64,000 nucleotides of DNA, taken from the NCBI GenBank assembly GCA_041392785.1, contig JAWKLK010000010.1, forward strand, positions 186,001-250,000, read 5' to 3'. The translations under genes were made by a program, and so were the position numbers. This document shows positions 19,138-26,935 of this stretch, piece after piece (position 1 is the stretch's first letter; the number at the start of each line of letters is the position of its first letter). Source of the DNA: OLB9 sp041392785. GTDB lineage: Bacteria; Bacteroidota; Bacteroidia; Chitinophagales; Saprospiraceae. The notes beneath the pieces are model-generated. The model searched no databases, was not told the origin of the DNA, and saw nothing but the letters and a program-made list of their open reading frames with translations.

Positions 19138-19983
19138 TCAGAATATTTTAGCAGCTATCTGCATAGATTCCCCAAAATTAACCATATTGATTTTGTTGTG
19201 TATATGGTTCTTTTCTAGGTAGGAAAGTAAGTTTTCTGTAGCCATATTGCCTGTAAGGTCATCTTTTGCCATAGGACATCCTCCATACCCATGTATTGCA
19301 ACATCAAATCTTCTGCAGCCATTTTTCCAAGCAGCTTCTATTTTTGGTTCCCAATTATGAGGTTGTGTGTGAAGATGTGCGCCAAACTCCACATCTGGGT
19401 AGGGCGGTATCAATTGTCCGAATAAATATGCAATACTTTGAGGGGTAGCTACACCTATGGTATCAGATAAGGCTATAATTTTAATGTCCATGTCAGCTAG
19501 TCTATCAACCCACTTTTGACAAATTTCTACATTCCATGTATCACCATATGGATTTCCAAAACCCATAGATATATAAATGACGAGTTGCTTATTATTTGAC
19601 TTGCATAAATTTTGTATGACTTCTACTCTTTGGATAGATTCTTCAATTGTAGCATTGGTGTTCCTCATCTGAAATGTTTCAGAAATAGAAAATGGATATC
19701 CTAGATATGAAATTTCATCAAATTGAATGGCATCCTCCGCACCACGAATGTTGGCAATGATAGCCAAAAGTTTTGATGTGGTATTTTCAAGTTGCAACAT
19801 CGACAATACCTCTGCGGTATCACGCATTTGAGGAATAGCTTTGGGTGAAACAAAACTGCCAAAATCGATCGTATCATAGCCTACCTTAAGCAAAGAATTG
19901 ATGTATTCTGCCTTAGATTCAGTAGGAATAAAATTATGAAGACCTTGCATGGCATCACGAGGACATTCTATAATTTTCACCAT
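19138..19983 (-). CDS. Hydroxymethylglutaryl-CoA lyase
   Basis: A DRE-TIM barrel enzyme of the HMG-CoA lyase family. The family cleaves HMG-CoA to acetoacetate and acetyl-CoA, the last step of leucine breakdown. The N-terminus MVKIIECPRDAMQGLHNFIP carries the catalytic Arg-Asp pair. GAHLHTQP gives the metal-binding HxH. GYGGCPMAKDDLTGNMATE contains the active-site Cys of the family signature. An upstream in-frame ATG (20049) would add 22 residues unlike the family, so the start at 19983 is preferred. An intermediate ATG (20001) is possible. No other leucine-degradation genes are adjacent; the gene stands alone between the macroglobulin gene and a divergent small membrane protein. Confidence 0.85.
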   Translation of the reverse strand: MVKIIECPRDAMQGLHNFIPTESKAEYINSLLKVGYDTIDFGSFVSPKAIPQMRDTAEVLSMLQLENTTSKLLAIIANIRGAEDAIQFDEISYLGYPFSISETFQMRNTNATIEESIQRVEVIQNLCKSNNKQLVIYISMGFGNPYGDTWNVEICQKWVDRLADMDIKIIALSDTIGVATPQSIAYLFGQLIPPYPDVEFGAHLHTQPHNWEPKIEAAWKNGCRRFDVAIHGYGGCPMAKDDLTGNMATENLLSYLEKNHIHNKINMVNFGESMQIAAKIF

Positions 19984-20090
19984 GGGCGATTCAGAAATCA
20001 TGGCCTCAAAGGAATATTTGTCGTCAAAAGTAAGAATAATACACATCATTCATTAAAAAAAGCTGTTATTTTGCATAAATTTAATATTTC

Positions 20091-20291
20091 ATGAGACCAT
20101 ACTTATCCATTATAGGGTTTTTAATTTTTACTTTTGGAGTCATTTCTGTAATCATGTCCCTAGTTGGCCTAAAGGTCACTTTAATGAATTTCATTTATGG
20201 TCATGGAGTTTGGACTTTTGTAATACAATTATTATTCATATTTGGTGGTATGATACTTTTTTATGTATCGAGAATTGATCCAGCAGAATAA
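20091..20291 (+). CDS. Small two-helix membrane protein of unknown function
   Basis: A 66-residue protein with two predicted transmembrane helices: about residues 5-28 (LSIIGFLIFTFGVISVIMSL) and 40-60 (VWTFVIQLLFIFGGMILFYV). A short loop joins them, with a charged C-terminal RIDPAE. I do not recognise a family. It is transcribed divergently from the HMG-CoA lyase across a 40-base gap. TTATTTTG at 20066-20073 could be its -7 box. Its compact size and clear hydrophobic pattern support a real gene. Confidence 0.65.
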   Translation: MRPYLSIIGFLIFTFGVISVIMSLVGLKVTLMNFIYGHGVWTFVIQLLFIFGGMILFYVSRIDPAE

Positions 20292-20383
20292 TAAAATGAA
20301 AATTATGTTTGGCTTACTATTACAATTGTGTTTCGCACAATCGATGTTGTTTCAGTGATAGTTGGATATTAGGTTTGCTACCA

Positions 20384-23029
20384 TTATTCTTTGACCATTT
20401 TCACCAATGCACTCAATTTTAACATACACTCTATGGGTGTCATGGTATTTATGTCAAGAGATTTAATTTCATTTTTCAAAGATGCACCGATTGGGTCTTC
20501 TGCATTAAAAAGGCTAAGTTGGTAGTTGGGTTGGGCTTGGGGTGGCACAAATTTATTGGAATCAGCACTTCCATTTTCGACATTGATGCTTTTTTGCTCC
20601 AAATCTTGAAGAATTTCCATTGCTCTCTGAACGATTTCTTTAGGCATACCTGCCATAGCTGCCACATGAATTCCAAAAGAGTGGGCGCTACCTCCGGGTT
20701 CCAATTTTCTCAAAAATAAAACTTTATTGCCTATTTCGCGAGTAGCTACATTAAAATTTTTAATACGATGATACACATCTGCTAAATCATTTAACTCATG
20801 ATAATGGGTAGCAAATAGAGTTTTTGGGGTCACTTTACCATTATGAAGAAACTCCGCTAATGCCCATGCTATGGAGATTCCATCATATGTAGAAGTTCCT
20901 CTTCCTATTTCATCCAACAGTATAAGACTTCTCTGCGAAATATTATTCATTATACTGGCAGTTTCATTCATTTCAAGCATGAAGGTAGATTCCCCTGAAG
21001 AAATATTGTCCGAAGCACCCACCCTAGTGAAGATTTTATCTACAATGCCAAGTCGAACTTTTTGCGCTGGTACCCAAGAACCCATTTGAGCCATCAAAGT
21101 GATAAGCGCTACCTGACGCAAGATGGCTGATTTTCCAGACATATTTGGTCCAGTTATCATCATGATTTGTGTATCATTTGTATCCATATTCAGATCATTT
21201 GGGATATATGACTGATCAGGCGGCATTTGTCTTTCTATAACTGGGTGTCTTCCTGACGTGATCTCGATAATCTCGGAATCATCAAAATCAGGTTTACAAT
21301 AATCATGTCTTATTGCAATTTCGGCAAATGAGAGCAAACAATCTAAAGCAGCGATAGCCCTTGCATTGGCTAAAATATTGTCCAAATATTCGATAGCTAC
21401 AATTACAAGCTCATGGTATAACTTTTCTTCCAAAAAAGAAATTCGCTCTTCAGCAGTCAGGATTTTTGATTCCAATATTTTGAGATCCTCAGAAATATAT
21501 CTTTCAGCGTTGGATAAAGTTTGTTTTCTTACCCACGAATCAGGAATCTTGTCGTGATCTTTGTACTTATTCGTAACTTCTAAATAGTATCCAAAAACGC
21601 TATTATACCCAATCTTTAATGAGTTTATACCTGTATTTTCAATTTCCTTTGTCTGAATATCAAGCAATAGTTGCTTACTATTCGTTATGACATTTCTTAG
21701 ATCGTCCAATTCTCCATGCCATCCATTCGCAATAACATTGCCCTTTGATATGATGGCAGGAGGTTCTGTAGATAATTGAATTTCAATGGTTTGCTTTAGG
21801 GAAGTGCAAGTTTGAAGTTTGTCACTTAATATTGAAAGTAGATGATTTTTTGAACCTGCAAGCAAATCTTTTATTGCAGGAATCAGATCAAGAGATTTTT
21901 TCAATTGCAGTAATTCCCTTGGAGAAATTTTCTCCATTGCCAATCTTGAAGCGATCCTTTCAATATCTCCAACCTGCTTTATTATTGATATAAGTTGTTC
22001 TGTATCATGATAGTGATTTACAAAGTATGAAACCATTTCTTGACGCGCCAAGATGCGTTCTTTATCCAAAAGAGGAAGAAGAATCCAATTTTTCAATAAT
22101 CTTGAACCCATTGGAGTGACAGTTTTGTCCAAGACATCATATAATGAAACTCCGCTATCATGCGCACTCTGCACAAGTTCAAGATTTTTTACCGTAAACC
22201 TATCAAGCCAAACATATTGTTCTGAATGAATTCTGGTAATGGAAGAAATATGTTTCAGCTTATCATTATTGGTAGTGGACAAATAATGCAGAATTCCTCC
22301 TGCAGCAACTTGTGCTAAGTTAAGCTCTTCTATACCGAATCCTTTTAGATTTGCAACATCAAACTGCTCTAATAATTTACCTCTAGTATAGTCTGGCATA
22401 AAAACCCACTCTTCTAGACCATAATGATAAAATCTATTACCAAAAAACTTTAAAATTTCACTGTTATATGCCTTTGAGTAAATGATTTCTGATGGGCTGA
22501 ATCCATCTACCCATTTTTCAATCATACTATCATTTCCTTCTACCACCATGAATGCGCCGGTAGAAATGTCAATCAATGCCAAGCCATGATTACCCTTTGG
22601 CGTAAAATGTATAGCAGCTAGATAATTATTGGATTTTCTGTCCAGAATATTATCTTCTATCACCAAACCGGGAGTAACTACATCAGTAATCCCACGATCA
22701 ACTATTTTCTTTTCTTTTGAAGGTTTTTCCAATTGTTCGCAAATAGCAACCCTATACCCTGCTCTGACCAGTTTTGGTAAGTACAAATCAAGAGAATGGT
22801 AAGGGAATCCTGCTAACTCGATATCCACACCTCCATTATTCCTTTTTGTCAAAACAATGCCTAAAACTTCTGCAGTTCTTACAGCATCATCTGAAAAAGT
22901 CTCGTAGAAATCACCCACCCTATAAAGTAGTATCGCATCAGGGTGCTTGGCTTTAAGCTGAAAATATTGCGCCATGAGAGGCGTGATTTTTCCAGACTCC
23001 TCTAATTGTTTGGTAGAAGGCTTTGTCAA
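20384..23029 (-). CDS. mutS: DNA mismatch repair protein MutS
   Basis: MutS recognises mismatches and small loops and recruits MutL. The mismatch-binding domain I contains the Phe-x-Glu motif in LLYRVGDFYETFSDDA. The ATPase domain carries Walker A GPNMSGKSAILRQ and Walker B/D-loop LLDEIGRGTSTYDG, followed by TLFATHYHELNDL. At 880-890 residues it has the normal family length. The longest reading begins at a TTG (23065), but that TTG is part of a TActTTTG -7 box. Translation therefore more likely begins at the TTG at 23029 (reading TKPSTKQLEESGKITPLM) or at a later ATG. The gene is single, with exbB divergent beyond its promoter. Confidence 0.93.
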   Translation of the reverse strand: MTKPSTKQLEESGKITPLMAQYFQLKAKHPDAILLYRVGDFYETFSDDAVRTAEVLGIVLTKRNNGGVDIELAGFPYHSLDLYLPKLVRAGYRVAICEQLEKPSKEKKIVDRGITDVVTPGLVIEDNILDRKSNNYLAAIHFTPKGNHGLALIDISTGAFMVVEGNDSMIEKWVDGFSPSEIIYSKAYNSEILKFFGNRFYHYGLEEWVFMPDYTRGKLLEQFDVANLKGFGIEELNLAQVAAGGILHYLSTTNNDKLKHISSITRIHSEQYVWLDRFTVKNLELVQSAHDSGVSLYDVLDKTVTPMGSRLLKNWILLPLLDKERILARQEMVSYFVNHYHDTEQLISIIKQVGDIERIASRLAMEKISPRELLQLKKSLDLIPAIKDLLAGSKNHLLSILSDKLQTCTSLKQTIEIQLSTEPPAIISKGNVIANGWHGELDDLRNVITNSKQLLLDIQTKEIENTGINSLKIGYNSVFGYYLEVTNKYKDHDKIPDSWVRKQTLSNAERYISEDLKILESKILTAEERISFLEEKLYHELVIVAIEYLDNILANARAIAALDCLLSFAEIAIRHDYCKPDFDDSEIIEITSGRHPVIERQMPPDQSYIPNDLNMDTNDTQIMMITGPNMSGKSAILRQVALITLMAQMGSWVPAQKVRLGIVDKIFTRVGASDNISSGESTFMLEMNETASIMNNISQRSLILLDEIGRGTSTYDGISIAWALAEFLHNGKVTPKTLFATHYHELNDLADVYHRIKNFNVATREIGNKVLFLRKLEPGGSAHSFGIHVAAMAGMPKEIVQRAMEILQDLEQKSINVENGSADSNKFVPPQAQPNYQLSLFNAEDPIGASLKNEIKSLDINTMTPIECMLKLSALVKMVKE

Positions 23030-23062
23030 AATTTGAAAAATTGTAAAATTTAAGACAGAATG

Positions 23063-23070
23063 CAAAAGTA
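23063..23070 (-). promoter_or_regulatory. Predicted -7 box for mutS
   Basis: On the minus strand this reads TActTTTG, a full match to TAnnTTTG. It overlaps the outermost possible mutS start codon, which argues for a downstream start. Confidence 0.5.
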
Positions 23071-23150
23071 CATAATTTGATTTAGTATTAAATGCTTCTT
23101 TTAAAATTAAAAAAATTATCCATATGTGTCAAATATATTATAAAAATATT

Positions 23151-23158
23151 TAATTTTG
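23151..23158 (+). promoter_or_regulatory. Predicted -7 box for the exbB-exbD-exbD operon
   Basis: TAatTTTG, a full match to the Bacteroidota -7 pattern, 63 bases before the exbB ATG. No convincing TTTG -33 box is seen. Confidence 0.45.
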
Positions 23159-23220
23159 TGCTGGTTTACAATTTTTAATATTTAATTTTCGTTTCAAATC
23201 AAGCTAAAAATCAACAATTA

Positions 23221-23928
23221 ATGATTAATTTGAATTTCGCCTTGTTTCAAACACCTGTAGAAACGGGAGTAGCTGACACATCCGCTGAATCTGCGCAATC
23301 GCAAAATATCTTTGATATCATTGCTCTTGGTGGGCCAATTGGTATTGTGATTATGTCAATACTTTTGATCTTATCATTTGCGGCGCTCTATATTTTTATT
23401 GAAAGATGGCTGACAATACAAAAAGCAAGTAAAATTGATGAAAATTTCATCAATAACATAAGAGCATCTGTAAGTTCTGGAAATTTTGAAGGAGCGAAAG
23501 CATTATGTCGTTCTACTGACACGCCGGCTGCGAGGATGATTGAAAAAGGTCTTATGAGAATTGGAAAACCACTTAAGGATATAGATGCTGCTATAGAAAA
23601 TATTGGAAATCTTGAAGTATTCAAGTTAGAAAAAAATCTGTCATCACTAGCAAGTATTTCAGGAGCAGCACCGATGATAGGGTTTTTAGGTACAGTTACA
23701 GGTATGATTCAGGCATTTTATAATATGGCATCACAACAAAATGTAACGCCATCAGTTTTGGCAGGTGGAATTTATCAAGCTTTGATAACGACTGCTGTTG
23801 GTCTTTTTATTGGAATTTTTGCCTTCGTAGGATACAACTTGTTGACTGCTAAAGTAGAAAAGGTTATTTTCCAAATGGAGAAAACCACCATTGACTTTAT
23901 GGATATCTTACAAGAACCTAGTCATTAA
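23221..23928 (+). CDS. exbB: MotA/TolQ/ExbB proton channel family protein
   Basis: An inner-membrane proton-channel subunit that with ExbD energises TonB. The 235-residue protein has a first transmembrane helix at about 38-60 (IGIVIMSILLILSFAALYIF). A cytoplasmic loop follows (RASVSSGNFEGAKALC ... AARMIEKGL), then two helices around ASISGAAPMIGFLGTVTGMI and ITTAVGLFIGIFAFVGYNLL. The 'GLLGTVxGMI' block and the Thr of TTAVGL are the family's pore hallmarks. Two exbD genes follow after 21 and 5 bases, so this is an operon. Confidence 0.93.
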   Translation: MINLNFALFQTPVETGVADTSAESAQSQNIFDIIALGGPIGIVIMSILLILSFAALYIFIERWLTIQKASKIDENFINNIRASVSSGNFEGAKALCRSTDTPAARMIEKGLMRIGKPLKDIDAAIENIGNLEVFKLEKNLSSLASISGAAPMIGFLGTVTGMIQAFYNMASQQNVTPSVLAGGIYQALITTAVGLFIGIFAFVGYNLLTAKVEKVIFQMEKTTIDFMDILQEPSH

Positions 23929-23949
23929 AACAATTAATTCTCAAGTGAA

Positions 23950-24345
23950 GTGAGTTTAAAAAAGAGAAATAAGATAAGCGCTGAATTTAATATGTCGTCA
24001 TTGACTGACATTATTTTTTTGTTGCTTATATTTTTTATGCTGACATCAAAAATGGTTCAGATTTCAGTCAAATTGCCAAAATCAGATTCCACTGCTGTAG
24101 CTCCTTCAAATTTGCCTTTAATAATGGCAGTAGATGGCACCATCACAGTTGGAGGCAAGCCCAGCAGTTTGGAGACACTTGAAAAAGACGTAGCATCCGC
24201 TGTAAGAGTGACTGACAACAAGGAATTTGCCACCTTGAGCATTATTTCCGAGGTGGGTGTTCCATGGGAAAATGTGCATAAAGCTTTACAAATAGCCAGC
24301 GGATTGCAAATAAAGGCCATCATTGCCACAGAACCAACAAATTAA
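23950..24345 (+). CDS. exbD: ExbD/TolR biopolymer transport protein (first copy)
   Basis: A 131-residue protein that starts at GTG. It has a short cytoplasmic tail, one transmembrane helix (DIIFLLLIFFMLTS) and a periplasmic ExbD domain. The Asp at the head of the helix (SSLTDIIFLL) corresponds to the protonatable aspartate of ExbD/TolR. It stands between exbB and a second exbD. Its 5' end is nearly identical in DNA to that of the second copy, showing a tandem duplication. Confidence 0.9.
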   Translation: MSLKKRNKISAEFNMSSLTDIIFLLLIFFMLTSKMVQISVKLPKSDSTAVAPSNLPLIMAVDGTITVGGKPSSLETLEKDVASAVRVTDNKEFATLSIISEVGVPWENVHKALQIASGLQIKAIIATEPTN

Positions 24346-24350
24346 TTGCA

Positions 24351-24749
24351 ATGGCTATTAAAAAAAGAACAAAGGTTATAGCTGAATTCAATATGTCTTC
24401 GTTGACAGACATTATTTTTTTGTTGCTTATATTCTTTATGCTGACATCATCCATAGTGACTCCAAATGCTTTGGACTTGAGTCTACCTGGTAAAAAATCA
24501 GCTCCGCCACCTCCTAAAGCAAAAAGTAAAATTATCGCTATAGATGAACGTGGAAGTTACACACTTAATGGAACCCCGATCAGCATCTCAGGTATAAAAA
24601 GTCAAATCCAATCACTAAAAAGAATAGATGGAAATAAAGCAGCTATTGTGGTTTCACCATCGGCAAAATCTTCTAATGTTGACGTGGTGGCTATTCTAGA
24701 TCTTGCAAATCAAATGGAAATCAAGGCAGTGCTTACAGAGCCAAGATAA
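24351..24749 (+). CDS. exbD: ExbD/TolR biopolymer transport protein (second copy)
   Basis: A 132-residue paralogue of the preceding gene, five bases downstream. It has the same N-terminal plan (AEFNMSSLTDIIFLLLIFFM) with the conserved Asp, but a Pro/Lys-rich linker (KKSAPPPPKAKSK) and a divergent periplasmic domain. Paired exbD genes behind one exbB are common in Bacteroidota and may build a mixed ExbD dimer or oligomer. A 127-base gap separates it from tonB. Confidence 0.9.
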   Translation: MAIKKRTKVIAEFNMSSLTDIIFLLLIFFMLTSSIVTPNALDLSLPGKKSAPPPPKAKSKIIAIDERGSYTLNGTPISISGIKSQIQSLKRIDGNKAAIVVSPSAKSSNVDVVAILDLANQMEIKAVLTEPR

Positions 24750-24876
24750 AATGCAAATTACAATTTTGCAAATATAACCAAAAACTCTTCAACATATATT
24801 CAATTTTACACACCAAAATGGTAGTGTAATCATTATATATAATGAATATATTTAATATAAAAGGGAAAATAATTTT

Positions 24877-25683
24877 ATGTATCAGGACGATTGGACAGAA
24901 GTAAAAAGTGATACCAATGACAGGAAATCCTTCATAATTAGTGGAGTAATCCACTTATTACTTTTATTACTTCTATTGATTCCAATTACGAAATTTGCAG
25001 AAATTCCTGATGAAGAATACCAAGGTATATTAGTCAACTTTGGGGATCCAGATGCAGGATTTAACGAAAATGAACCGGAAGAAGAAAGCTCAAAAGTAGA
25101 AGAAGAAAGTACCGCCAACAGTAGCAATGAAGATATTTTATCATCTACTGTCTTGGATGAAGAACAACCTGTGAAAGCAAAACCACAACCCAAAAAGGAA
25201 ACAAAACCAAAAACAGAAATTAAAAATTCTGCGGAAAATAAGCCGAAAGAAACTAAAAATACAAATACAGAAACCAAAACAACGGAAGACAAGAAAAAGC
25301 AATACAGCGACTTATTCAACAAAAGTAATGGAACAAACAACACATCTAGAACTCAAGGCGATGAATCCGGCAAACCAGATGGAAAAGCTTTAGAAGGTAT
25401 CAGTAAAGGTAGTGGTCGAGTTGGAGGTGGACTTTCTGGTCGTGGTGTCATTTACGAACCAAATTTTTCTGATAAATCACAAAAAACAGGAAAAGTTGCT
25501 CTTACTATTTGTGTCGATTCTGAAGGTAAGGTCATCAAAGCTGATTTTACACAAAAAGGAAGTACGACGACAGACACTTATTTGATAAATCTTGCAAAAA
25601 AGACATCAATGCAGTACATTTTTTCTAAAAGTGATTTGACAAGCCAATGCGGCACAGTGACTATCGATTTCAAAGTACAATAA
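24877..25683 (+). CDS. tonB: TonB-family energy transducer
   Basis: A 268-residue protein anchored by one N-terminal helix (SFIISGVIHLLLLLLLLIPI). A highly charged Glu- then Lys/Pro-rich periplasmic linker spans about residues 60-150, followed by a Gly-rich stretch (GSGRVGGGLSGRG). The C-terminal TonB-like domain runs from about 188 to 268 (GKVALTICVDSEGKVIKADF ... CGTVTIDFKVQ). It should span the periplasm and contact TonB-dependent receptors, powered by the ExbB/ExbD proteins just upstream. It converges on purM with five bases between the stops. Confidence 0.87.
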   Translation: MYQDDWTEVKSDTNDRKSFIISGVIHLLLLLLLLIPITKFAEIPDEEYQGILVNFGDPDAGFNENEPEEESSKVEEESTANSSNEDILSSTVLDEEQPVKAKPQPKKETKPKTEIKNSAENKPKETKNTNTETKTTEDKKKQYSDLFNKSNGTNNTSRTQGDESGKPDGKALEGISKGSGRVGGGLSGRGVIYEPNFSDKSQKTGKVALTICVDSEGKVIKADFTQKGSTTTDTYLINLAKKTSMQYIFSKSDLTSQCGTVTIDFKVQ

Positions 25684-25688
25684 AAAGA

Positions 25689-26885
25689 TCATTCAAACTT
25701 GTATTCAATCTCTTCACTTTCTGGAGATGTAATAATAATCCGCTTTTGATTAGGAGATTTGATGACTTCTCCAATGATTTGGGCATCAAGATCAAATTCC
25801 TTGCACATATCAATCATTTCACTTGCTGCACTAACACTTTTAACATACAATTCCATCCTATGGCCCATATTAAAGACTTGGTACATTTCTTTATAATTAA
25901 GTCCTGACTCGTCACGAATAATTTGGAATAGTGGTGGTAAATCGAATAGATTGTTCTTTATTAGGGTTGTATGGTTTGACATAAACTTGCTAACTTTGGT
26001 CTGACCTCCCCCACTACAGTGAATAATTCCGCTAATTCTGTCTTTAAATGCAGCGATCAATGGCTTTAATACTGGCATATACGTTCTGGTAGGCGATAAT
26101 ACCAATTTTCCAACTTCTATTGCCATTGAGTCTGAAATATTGATGGAATCAGTTAATAATTTTGATCCACTAAAAACAAAATCGTTTGGAATGCTAGGAT
26201 TATAAGTTTCAGGATACTTTGCGGCATAGCTATGATGAAATACATCATGCCTTGCAGAAGTAAGACCATTTGAACCCATGCCACCATTATAGTACTTTTC
26301 CCATTTTGTTTGCCCACTACTGCTCAAACCTACAATCACATCACCCGGCTGAATATCAATAGAAATTACATCACGCCTTGGCATTCTTGCAAAGGTAGTA
26401 AATCCCACATCTATAGTCCTGACGATATCTCCTACATCAGCTGTTTCACCCCCAGAATGAAAAATATCTATTCCAAAATTCTGTAATTCATCAATGTATG
26501 TCTGGGTATGTGTAATGATTTCCTTTAAAACATCACCCGAGATCAATGACTTATTGCGTCCTATTGTAGATGAAAGTACTATATTGTTTAAGCATCCAAT
26601 ACAAGCCATATCATCAAGATTCATGACTAAAGCATCTTCTACTATCCCTTTCCAAACAGATATATCACCAGTTTCCGCCCAATACATATATGCTAAACTA
26701 GTTTTGGTACCAGCTGTATCCGCATGCATGATGTTACAATACTCCTTATCACCACCAACCACATCGGGTATTACTTTACAAAAAGCATTGGGAAAGATTC
26801 CCTTGTCTAAGTCCTTTATGGCATTATGCACTTCATCCTTTGATGCTGAAACACCTCTTATCTCGTAAGTACTATCTTTTGACAT
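25689..26885 (-). CDS. purM: Phosphoribosylformylglycinamidine cyclo-ligase
   Basis: AIR synthetase, the fifth step of de novo purine synthesis, which closes FGAM to AIR with ATP. The 398-residue protein belongs to the long Bacteroidota subgroup opening with RGVSASKDEVHNAIKDLDKG. The conserved HADTAGTKTSLAYMYW nucleotide/Mg segment, FHSGGETADVGD and NGGMGSNGLTSARHDV are all present, as is the C-terminal FNMGHRMELYV. The gene is monocistronic here and not part of a pur cluster. Confidence 0.92.
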   Translation of the reverse strand: MSKDSTYEIRGVSASKDEVHNAIKDLDKGIFPNAFCKVIPDVVGGDKEYCNIMHADTAGTKTSLAYMYWAETGDISVWKGIVEDALVMNLDDMACIGCLNNIVLSSTIGRNKSLISGDVLKEIITHTQTYIDELQNFGIDIFHSGGETADVGDIVRTIDVGFTTFARMPRRDVISIDIQPGDVIVGLSSSGQTKWEKYYNGGMGSNGLTSARHDVFHHSYAAKYPETYNPSIPNDFVFSGSKLLTDSINISDSMAIEVGKLVLSPTRTYMPVLKPLIAAFKDRISGIIHCSGGGQTKVSKFMSNHTTLIKNNLFDLPPLFQIIRDESGLNYKEMYQVFNMGHRMELYVKSVSAASEMIDMCKEFDLDAQIIGEVIKSPNQKRIIITSPESEEIEYKFE

Positions 26886-26935
26886 GTCAATAATTTATTT
26901 TATCATCTGTGGAAATATTACGAATCACTCGTACT

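Noticed and set aside
20296..20358. 20-codon frame reading like a signal peptide (MKIMFGLLLQLCFAQ)
   Set aside because: Too short, with nothing following it in frame; could be chance or the remnant of an exported gene.
24882..25343. 153-codon minus-strand reading frame opposite tonB
   Set aside because: Low-complexity Ser/Leu/Val composition is the antisense of the Glu/Lys-rich TonB linker.
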